A stretch of 64,000 nt of DNA, taken from the NCBI GenBank assembly GCA_935421135.1, contig OW285192.1, positions 9,383,501 through 9,447,500 on the forward strand. Direction: 5' to 3'. Both the position numbers and the translations under genes were made by a program. The notes below the pieces were generated by a model. It was not told where the DNA came from. It searched no databases and saw only the letters and a program-made list of their open reading frames with translations. Below are positions 10,140 through 19,716 of this stretch, piece by piece (positions within the stretch are counted from its first letter, which is position 1; each line of letters opens with the position of its first letter). This DNA comes from Bugulina stolonifera. Its lineage: Eukaryota; Bryozoa; Gymnolaemata; Cheilostomatida; Bugulidae.

Positions 10140-13100
10140 ATGGATCCCAGTGTCAAAATGGAGTGCGGATTCTGTTTAAAGAAAGGTGATTTAGAAGATC
10201 TAAGATGTTTACCTTGTGCACATGTACACTGCTTGGGTTGTCTGGTAGATAACTTTAGTATAAATGAAATCGTTAGATGTCCATTCTGCAGGTAGGTTAA
10301 CTGGTCTTCGGTATTGCAGCATTGTTTTGTAGTCATTACTAATCACACTTATGTCAACCTCCCTAAGAAGTTTTGTCATGTTTTTATAATGATTTTTTGA
10401 AGTGCCCAGAGGTTTGAAGTTACAATAACATTTTTGTTGTTTTATTAGGAAGGTTTGTGACACAGCAGTGGACAGTCTGCCAGCCTTTGATACAAGAGGA
10501 GACAAATCTGATTTCTGTGATATTTGTACTAGAAATGATGTGAATAGTGAAGCTTTGGTTTACTGTACAACCTGCACATCTAAATACTGTGCTAAACATC
10601 AACAGGTAAATATTTAGTTATTTACTTCTCCACTGATTGACTAAAATTTATATTATATATTGGTCAAATTTGAGAGACTAACTCAATGTCTATGTACTGT
10701 ATATTATGTAGATGCATGTGGAACTTCTTCAAGACCACCCGTTAATTACTATGGATGAGTATAGGCCTCAGGCTACTCGGTTACAGCTAAGATACTGCAG
10801 TAAACATACAGAGATGACTTATAGTATGGGATGTAGGAGTTGTCTTACTGTTGTATGTGGTAAATGTTCAGCAGAAGAGAACAGTTGCACTGATGGTAAG
10901 TTCATAAGCCATCAGCTATGTGTAATAATACGCTGTGCTGTACATTAAGTCCTTAGTGTTCTAATCTAAATTTTTTGCGTTAAGAATATGCTGGTTTGGA
11001 ATTTGATATAACTAAAAAACCAATACATGTGCTGCATTATAAGAATAATGGTTAGCCTAGGTTGCCTATGTTATCATTCTCTGTGATTTAGGTTCCACAC
11101 ATAGCCTTATGGCTCTAGATGAGTTGGTTGCTAAACTGACGAAAGAGATAGAAGAATTAAGGTGTGAGGTGGTAGAGAGAGAAGATAGACTATCAGCTCT
11201 GTTTAAACAGACGTCTAGAATTGTGTGCGAGTTTGATGATGAGACTAAAGAGTTGATTCAGACACTTCGTAAGACTTGTGATGATCAGGTAAGAGTTTAT
11301 ATGCATTTAACATAGGCCTGCACCGGTGTTGCCTCCCCACTGATATTCGGTTTTTGGGGTGGTGGTAATCAAACACCGGTTGACACCGGTTCTCTTGTGC
11401 CTAGTCTCATTCGGTGTCAACCGATGCCAAATTTGGATCGATATACCGAACCGCACCGGACCCCTTGATCCTGGTCTCAAGCGGTGTTCGACGGTGTCAA
11501 CTTTGGTTCGATATACCGGATCGAACTGGTCTAGGAGCTAGTTCGCCTAATAGAGTTGTCCCATCATGCCCGTTCAATACAAGGGAACAAAAATCCTCAA
11601 CACTTTCTTGCAACATGAGTTCATGCCAATCATTGTTTATTTTATTTTCAGATATGGCAGGCAGACAGGGCTTCATTAAAACATAGTATATGTATATTAT
11701 TTTATTTAAGTGGCTATTTGGCTAATGAAAGTAATCAGTGCTTACTCCTACTCCCAAGATTTTGTATTTGCCCATGTAGTCTAGTGAGTCTTAAGTTGCA
11801 TTGGGTCTTACTTCACCTATTTTATGTAATTTTAATAAATATATTAAATATAAAAACATGAGGCTGGACACACACCCAACCGACTACATATAATTTATTA
11901 GATTTATTACTGATTGTGACCAAATTACAGAAGAAAAACAGCAAACATTGTTTCCACCACACTCGTACCACTGACACAAAAAGATAACAAATTTAAAATG
12001 ACATGGGCTAACTTCATATCACAAGAGAAAGAAGAAACGCTAGCATAGCTGCATATGATGTAATGATAATGTAGGGAATCTTTCTTGCAAGCTTTCTTGA
12101 TAGATTGCTGATTTGGTATAATTCAGTGTGTCCACCGATTGAATCTAGCAGATTTGTCTTCAGATGGGATATTACGATGGCTCAGTCCGATGAATTCTAC
12201 CTACAAAATATTGATTGAACATTAGTATTAGCTATTTTAAATAAATAAAGAGCTGGTGCTTACCAAAAGCATAACTACACAACAATTTTAAATTAAAAAA
12301 AAGCCATAATTAATAATGATTAACTATTATAAGCATTGTAGCTATTCTTAGTTACAAGCGAATATAACCAAACTTAAACATTAGTAGTAGATTAATTATA
12401 ATAGAAATAATTAATCCAATGGTATGTTTAAATTTAATTATATTAAAATTATTTATAAAATTTAATATAATCCATTATATTCGATCGTATACTACTGTTC
12501 TATTTCAGCACACTATTCATGAACAAAGCAATCATATGCAAACGATAGAATATAATATACCAGAATCTGCTAAGTTACGTAATTAATGAATCAATTTAGT
12601 ATAATTTAATAATAATTATTACCTCCACAACATTGATAATCAATCACAGCCACGATGGCAGTTAATATTGAAACGGATTAGCGAAGGTATGCAACCTAGT
12701 TTGAAGTGAGGTAAACAAGAACACGTGATATTAGACCGCATGAATATTGAATGACTACTGGCATAGCGGTCCGGTTCGATAACATCGAACTACACCGAAC
12801 CATCGATATATCGTTTGGGTACGGTGCCGGTGCGATTCGGTGCATAAAAAAATTGCCGATGTGTAACACCGAGGGTTCACACACCGTTTACATCGTTTGA
12901 AACCGAAACACCGTGCAGGCCTAATTTAACATGTATAGTATAGATACCTTTACACTATCTGTGCTTTAACTACATTGTATATTGATATGTAATATACTGC
13001 TGTACTGATGGGCTATTGACAATTATGTTGACATTCTTGTACCATATGCAATGTATATAAATGTACATGTATGCTTATATACATGTATACATCAATATGT

Positions 13101-16100
13101 TGTGTACCAGGTGAATGCTATTCAACTAAAATATAAAAATTTAGAAGAAGAACTGCTAGAGCTGAGAGAGAAAGTAAAGTCAGATATAACACATTTTATG
13201 GAAGATGATGTTGGAGTGAAATGGGCGGAGCTTAGTAAATGTAAACTGCAGATAGATGCTAGACTTTCACAAAGTCATCAAGTATGTGATTGCTATAACA
13301 TCTGATGACCTTTAGTGACCCTTGCTGCACGTTGTGAATTTTTATACCACAATTGCCTTTAATGACCTCTGGTAACCTGTAGTAACCTCTGTTCACGTAC
13401 CGAATTACAAGTGTGTTGTTTATCTTTAAAGATTTTCTTGCATGGCAGAACCATGAAACCCTTACAAATAAACTAAAACAAATTCTTATTAGCATCTGTC
13501 AACGTTTATGTAAGCCATAATGCAGGAAAAGTGTCCATCACCAGTAATTTGAAAAGTTGCGTATTAGCCGCCATAATCGGCAAAATAAAACATCTTTCCT
13601 TCTTCTCCGCACAATATGACGCAGTGGAGTTCCAACGCACAATGCGTGACGCACAATGCGATATGTTCGACAAAGATGATATGTTCGACAGGCTATTCTA
13701 AAATGACCGCTGTGGAGTCGCTACATTTTTCATTCAGCACTTCACTACGTCATGAATTGCCGAAGAAGAAAGCAATTGTTTTTTTTCATCCATTATGGCT
13801 GCCAATGTATTACATTTACATATAATATTTTAAATGTTATTTTCTTGCACTATGGCTTACATAAATGTTAACAGATGCTAATAAGACTTTGTTTTAGTTT
13901 ATTTGTAAGGGTTTCATGGTTCTGCCATGCAAGAAAATCTTTAATGGTCAGTTAGGCCAAATTCGATGATTTATCAATCAGATGGTAGCTGGTATTAAAC
14001 TAAAACAAATCCGTCACCTACATGCAAATATTTACCCTAACAGGACTAGATGGTTTATTAACCAATCATTGGTGAGCTAATCACTCTAAAACAGGCTGAG
14101 CACTTGGCTAGTGCAAAGGCTTGGGTGATTCGCTCAATAGTTCTCTAGCGTGCTTGTAACAGGTGGACATTGTGAGAAGGTATGAAGAAACTAGAAATGC
14201 TATGAAAGAACTGATATCAGATGAACTACTGATTCTTGAACTAAATAACATGGCTACTCTCGAGGTTAAAGGTCAGCATATTATACCATGTTACTCTAGT
14301 TCTGATACTCTAGTACTGATACTCTAGTACTGATACTCTAGTGCTGTTGCTCTAGTACTGATACTCTAGTACTGATACTCTAGTACTGTTGCTCTAGTAC
14401 TGATACTCTAGTACTGATACTCTAGTACTGTTGCTCTAGTACTGATACTCTAGTACTGATGCTCTAGTACGGATGCTTTAGTGCTGATACTCTAGTACTG
14501 ATACTCTAGTACTGATACTCTAGTGCTGATGCTCTAGTACTGATACTCTAATACTGATACTCTAGTACTGATACTCTAGTACTGATACTCTAGTACTGAT
14601 GCTTTAGTACTGATACTCTAGTACTGATACTCTAGTACTGATACTCTAGTACTGTTGCTTTAGTACTGTTGCTTTAGTACTGATACTCTAGTACTGATAC
14701 TCTAGTACTGTTACTCTAGTAGTGATACTCCAGTACTGTTACTCTAGTACTGATACTCTAGTACTGATACTCTAGTACTGATACTCTAGTACTGATACTC
14801 TAGTACTGATACTCTAGTACTGATGCTTTAGTACTGATGCTTTAGTACTGATACTCTAGTACTGATACTCTAGTACTGATACTCTAGTACTGATACTCTA
14901 GTACTGATGCTCTAGTACTGATGCTTTAGTGCTGATACTCTAGTACTGATACTCTAGTACTGATACTCTAGTACTGATACTCTAGTACTGATACTCTAGT
15001 ACTGATACTCTAGTACTGATGCTTTAGTACTGATACTCTAGTACTGATACTCTAGTACTGATACTCTAGTACTGTTGCTTTAGTACTGTTGCTTTAGTAC
15101 TGATACTCTAGTACTGATACTCTAGTACTGATACTCTAGTACTGTTGCTTTAGTACTGTTGCTTTAGTACTGATACTCTAGTACTGATACTCTAGTACTG
15201 TTACTCTAGTAGTGATACTCCAGTACTGTTACTCTAGTACTGATACTCTAGTACTGATACTCTAGTACTGATACTCTAGTACTGATGCTTTAGTACTGAT
15301 ACTCTAGTACTGATACTCTAGTACTGATACTCTAGTACTGTTGCTTTAGTACTGTTGCTTTAGTACTGATACTCTAGTACTGTTACTCTAGTACTGATAC
15401 TCTAGTACTGATACTCTAGTACTGTTACTCTAGTACTGATACTCTAGTACTGATACTCTAGTACTGATACTCTAGTACTGATACTCTAGTACTGTTACTC
15501 TAGTACTGATACTCTAGTACTGATACTCTAGTACTGATACTCTAGTACTGATACTCTAGTACTGATACTCTAGTACTGAAACTCTAGTGCTGATACTCTA
15601 GTAGTGATACTCTGCTACTGATACTCTAGTACTGATACTCTAGTACTCTAGCACTAATACTCTGATATTGATACTCTAGTACTGATACTCGAGTACTGCT
15701 ACTCTGCTACTGTTACTCTGCTACTTGGTACTCTAGTACTGTTACTCTAGTACTGATACTCTAGTACTGATACTCTGATACTGATACTCTAGCACTGATA
15801 CTCTAGTACTGATACTCTAGTACTCTAGCACTAATACTCTGTTGTTGATTGTCTTATACCCTTATTGTAGATGAAAATAGGGATGTAGAAGTAGAAGTTG
15901 TCTTCCCATTGTATGCAAGAGTTGATTTGAAACATGGACTGACAACTTCTGGTTCCCTTCCTACAGCTATGAAGTTGGTGCACACTGTTAAAGTGTCCGA
16001 GCCTTGCAACTCTGTATGCTACAACGATGGAAATGTATATGTAGGACTAGATTGTAGGACTGTAGCAATCATTGGGAAGAACTATAGCCTCAGTGGAGCG

Positions 16101-18360
16101 ATTACTACTACCCATCATTATGTGAAAAGCGTAGCTGTGTATAGCGATAAGGTCTATACTTTGCCCTATGATGCTCCAAGAGAGATAAATGTACATAACT
16201 TAGCAGGGGAGCTTATTAGTAGCTGGCCCTATTATGATGTGGGTAGTTCACACAATTCACTTGCCATTGTTGATGATCTAGTTGTTATTCCAAGTCGTAA
16301 AGATAAGAACCTTGTTTTATATTCTCTTACTGGGGAGGTAGCAAAGCACATACCATGTCCTCTACTTGATGTCAGTAGTACAGCTATTCTTGAACTAAAT
16401 AACATGGCTACTCTCGAGGTTAAAGGTCAGCATATTATACCATGTTACTCTAGTTCTGATACTCTAGTACTGATACTCTAGTACTGATACTCTAGTGCTG
16501 TTGCTCTAGTACTGATACTCTAGTACTGATACTCTAGTACTGTTGCTCTAGTACTGATACTCTAGTACTGATACTCTAGTACTGTTGCTCTAGTACTGAT
16601 ACTCTAGTACTGATGCTCTAGTACGGATGCTTTAGTGCTGATACTCTAGTACTGATACTCTAGTACTGTTGCTTTAGTACTGTTGCTTTAGTACTGATAC
16701 TCTAGTACTGTTACTCTAGTACTGATACTCTAGTACTGATACTCTAGTACTGTTACTCTAGTACTGATACTCTAGTACTGATACTCTAGTACTGATACTC
16801 TAGTACTGATACTCTAGTACTGATACTCTAGTACTGAAACTCTAGTGCTGATACTCTAGTAGTGATACTCTGCTACTGATACTCTAGTACTGATACTCTA
16901 GTACTCTAGCACTAATACTCTGATATTGATACTCTAGTACTGATACTCGAGTACTGCTACTCTGCTACTGTTACTCTGCTACTTGGTACTCTAGTACTGT
17001 TACTCTAGTACTGATACTCTAGTACTGATACTCTGATACTGATACTCTAGCACTGATACTCTAGTACTGATACTCTAGTACTCTAGCACTAATACTCTGT
17101 TGTTGATTGTCTTATACCCTTATTGTAGATGAAAATAGGGATGTAGAAGTAGAAGTTGTCTTCCCATTGTATGCAAGAGTTGATTTGAAACATGGACTGA
17201 CAACTTCTGGTTCCCTTCCTACAGCTATGAAGTTGGTGCACACTGTTAAAGTGTCCGAGCCTTGCAACTCTGTATGCTACAACGATGGAAATGTATATGT
17301 AGGACTAGATTGTAGGACTGTAGCAATCATTGGGAAGAACTATAGCCTCAGTGGAGCGATTACTACTACCCATCATTATGTGAAAAGCGTAGCTGTGTAT
17401 AGCGATAAGGTCTATACTTTGCCCTATGATGCTCCAAGAGAGATAAATGTACATAACTTAGCAGGGGAGCTTATTAGTAGCTGGCCCTATTATGATGTGG
17501 GTAGTTCACACAATTCACTTGCCATTGTTGATGATCTAGTTGTTATTCCAAGTCGTAAAGATAAGAACCTTGTTTTATATTCTCTTACTGGGGAGGTAGC
17601 AAAGCACATACCATGTCCTCTACTTGATGTCAGTAGTACAGCTATTTGCAGTACAGGTAGTCATTGCGTTGTTGTGTCACACACTAAATCTTCTAAAGTA
17701 TTCAAAATCGATATTGTGACTGGACAAGTGGTCTGGACATCTCGTAACGTCAACAACCCACAAGGTGTGGCGTACTGCAAGGGTAGAGTCTATGTGACTA
17801 ACAGGAGTGATAGAACCACAATCTGGATACTGGATGGAATGACAGGTAGGAGTTGTCTACTTTTAACATAATTTTATGTGCTACATGCCAGGGTAGGCCT
17901 GCTATAACAGTTTTTGATTTCTACTCTACTTTTCTATTCCATGGTTTACTTTACAGACCTATGTTAGCAGTGATGTAGACCTGCAATGCTATGAATTGTA
18001 CCTTCGTACATTATTTTACAGTGATATAAAGTGACACACTTTTACACATGTGTACTAATATAATACTAGCCCTATATTAATTACCATCTTTCTCTCATAA
18101 CAGATGTATAGTGGTATACTGATGCTAAGGTTTATAGTAGCTAAGGTATTGAAATGTATGTGAATGCATGTATTTGTTCAGGTTGATTTATAAAAACAAA
18201 TTAACTGACAACTGTATATACAGGTGAATTACTGAAGGAACTGAAGGATCCAATGGAAAGAAGTAGAACAAGTTCAGTCACCGATTTGTGTATCTGGTGT
18301 AATACTTTAATTGTACCAAGGTACCATGAGAGGCAAGTCTTGTTTTATGAGCTGCATTGA
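10140..18360 (+). CDS. TRIM-like gene 2: RING, two B-boxes, coiled coil, beta-propeller (putative E3 ubiquitin ligase)
   Basis: Exons: 10140-10291, 10449-10605, 10712-10895, 11092-11288, 13111-13281, 14163-14271, (optional 15871-16425), 17129-17845, 18224-18360. All junctions are GT/AG and the phases join cleanly, giving 607 aa without the optional exon and 792 aa with it. A C3HC4 RING is visible (C9, C12, C26, H28, C31, C34, C47, C50), then B-box 1 (C74, C77, C90, C93, C98, H101) and B-box 2 (C132, H135, C144, C147, C152, C155). The coiled coil (about 165-320) and a C-terminal propeller (about 345-607) follow. RING proteins of this architecture usually transfer ubiquitin to substrates held by the propeller; this function is inferred. 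The gene is a local duplicate of TRIM-like gene 1. Its introns are enlarged by a hAT-like element, a TTAA MITE and minisatellite expansion. Confidence 0.8.
11305..12931. mobile_element. hAT-like non-autonomous element in intron 4 of TRIM-like gene 2 (with TSD)
   Basis: The body 11313-12923 (1611 bp) starts TAGGCCTGCAC and ends GTGCAGGCCTA, flanked by a perfect 8-bp duplication ATTTAACA (11305-11312, 12924-12931). Subterminal regions are rich in the motif CACCGGT/ACCGGTG and inverted GGTTCGATATACCG-like words. No transposase frame was seen. A near-identical left end of a second copy occurs at 63758-64000, so the family was recently active. The corresponding intron of gene 1 (475-718) has no such insertion. 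Confidence 0.88.
13426..13944. mobile_element. TTAA-flanked MITE (piggyBac-like) in intron 5 of TRIM-like gene 2
   Basis: Long terminal inverted repeats of ~104 bp (13430-13533 and about 13838-13940) begin AGATTTTCTTGCATGGCAG and are flanked by TTAA on both sides (13426-13429, 13941-13944). The interior has no coding capacity. The paralogous intron of gene 1 has a single TTAA followed by TGGTCAG near 1093-1103, i.e. the empty site. TTAA target duplication suggests piggyBac-type mobilisation. Confidence 0.82.
14285..15843. repeat. 14-bp minisatellite in intron of TRIM-like gene 2, first array
   Basis: About 110 copies of a 14-bp unit (GATACTCTAGTACT) with variants TTGCTCTAG, GATGCTTTAG and others; higher-order blocks of several units recur within the array. 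The paralogous 146-bp intron in gene 1 contains only a few degenerate units (about 1493-1565). The array therefore expanded after duplication. Confidence 0.92.
15871..16425 (+). CDS. Duplicated chimeric exon 7a of TRIM-like gene 2
   Basis: The region 15871-16388 is identical by eye to the 5' ~518 bp of exon 7 (17129-17646). It then switches at a 3-bp microhomology (ATT) to a copy of the 3' end of exon 6 (CTTGAACTAAATAACATGG...) with its GT donor at 16426. The result is one open, 555-nt (185-codon) exon bounded by an intact acceptor (AG at 15869-15870) and donor. It starts and ends in phase 1. It can therefore be included or skipped without changing the frame, and inclusion would add a second partial propeller (ending in the residues LELNNMATLEVK). 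Inclusion in mRNA is not proven. An assembly duplication is an alternative. Confidence 0.6.
16453..17100. repeat. 14-bp minisatellite, second array (duplicated and shorter)
   Basis: Same unit and same flanks as the array at 14285-15843 but ~900 bp shorter. The last ~320 bp before the exon match the first array, including the CTCTGCTACTG variants. It was copied with the tandem duplication and has contracted, or the first array has expanded. Confidence 0.9.
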
Positions 18361-18773
18361 AGGTTATGTGGACACGTAGCTATATGTTTTATAATCATGT
18401 AGATAAACAATGTTGCAACATTATACAATATGAACAATATGAATCATATAGTTGTATTACATGTATATAGTGTTTAACATGGTAATAATACATTTGTGAG
18501 TATAACATAAAACTAGTAAATTAGTATCATACACATTCTTGTAAGGTATGCGATTATACAAGTGTTTCTTACTATATCACCATATAAAATACAGCTATAA
18601 TGAATGTATACAAATTATTATATTGTATTCTTGTATTAATATCCACAGTGTAATATAGTGTTATTACTATTAATTTTCTCTACACCGTGTAATGGCTACA
18701 GACCACACTGATTGATTTTACTGTCTATTGCTATACAACAAGTACATATAATATTGTCAAGTCGTATCTACCA
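18361..18773. other. 3' flank of TRIM-like gene 2
   Basis: AT-rich non-coding sequence after the stop codon. No gene was recognised. Confidence 0.5.
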
Positions 18774-19402
18774 TCAGTATGTCGTACAGGCTAGTGTATG
18801 TTGTACAGGCTAGTGTATGTTGTACAGACTAGTGTATGTTGTACAGACTAGTGTATGTTGTACAGGCTAGTGTATGTTGTACAGGCTAGTGTATGTCGTA
18901 CAGGCTAGTGTATGTCGTACAGGCTAGTGTATGTTGTACAGGCTAGTGTATGCTGTACAGGCTAGTATATGTTGTACAGGCTAGTGTATGTTGTACAGGC
19001 TAGTGTATGCTGTACAGGCTAGTGTATGTTGTACAGGCTAGTGTATGCTGTACAGGCTAGTATATGTTGTACAGGCTAGTGTATGTTGTACAGGCTAGTG
19101 TATGTTGTACAGGCTAGTGTATGTCGTACAGGCTAGTGTATGCTGTACAGGCTAGTGTATGTTGTACAGGCTAGTGCATGTTGTACAGGCTAGTGTATGT
19201 CGTACAGGCTAGTGTATGTCGTACAGGCTAGTGTATGTTGTACAGGCTAGTGTATGTTGTACAGGCTAGTGTATGCTGTACAGGCTAGTGTATGTCGTAC
19301 AGGCTAGTGTATGTTGTACAGGCTAGTGTATGTTGTACAGGCTAGTGTATGTCGTACAGGCTAGTATATGCTGTACAGGCTAGTGTATGCTGTACAGGCT
19401 AG
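18774..19402. repeat. 19-bp minisatellite (GTGTATGTTGTACAGGCTA)
   Basis: About 33 tandem copies with point variants (TTG/TCG/CTG before TACAGG). The array stops at 19402 where an LTR begins and resumes for about one to two units at 23114-23138 after the other LTR. The retroelement therefore inserted into the array. Confidence 0.93.
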
Positions 19403-19588
19403 TGTACTCACAAGTTTGATATATTCTTCCTCTGTACTGTTAGTCTGTCTCCTCTACCTCTCTCATTCACTCTCAACCATAAAGTGTCCCCTTCTTAAGT
19501 CTCCAGCTATCTCTCAGCTATCTCCAAGCTATCCTTATAATTTTACCTATCCCCTTAGCCTTAGTGCTCTTACCTAGCTCCCAATACA
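19403..19588 (-). repeat. 3' LTR of the gypsy element (truncated)
   Basis: 186 bp, nearly identical to 22928-23113. The outer 9 bp present in the other LTR (TGTAATGTC) are missing, and the minisatellite is joined at a shared TGTA. This suggests a microhomology deletion after insertion. Confidence 0.85.
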
Positions 19589-19716
19589 TTCCCCTTTCTT
19601 TTTTCCCTTTTCTGTTGTCTCAGCAAGTTACCTAGTGCTTATGTATGCTTTGCATTCCGGTGACTACCTTTGCCTACCCCCGCCTCTTTATTCCTCTTTC
19701 CTTAGCCCGTACCCAT

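Noticed and set aside
14285..17100. CRISPR-like array of short repeats
   Set aside because: Units are contiguous 14-mers without unique spacers, in a eukaryotic intron; this is a minisatellite.
18774..19402. CRISPR-like array in the 19-bp repeats
   Set aside because: No spacers; simple tandem array.
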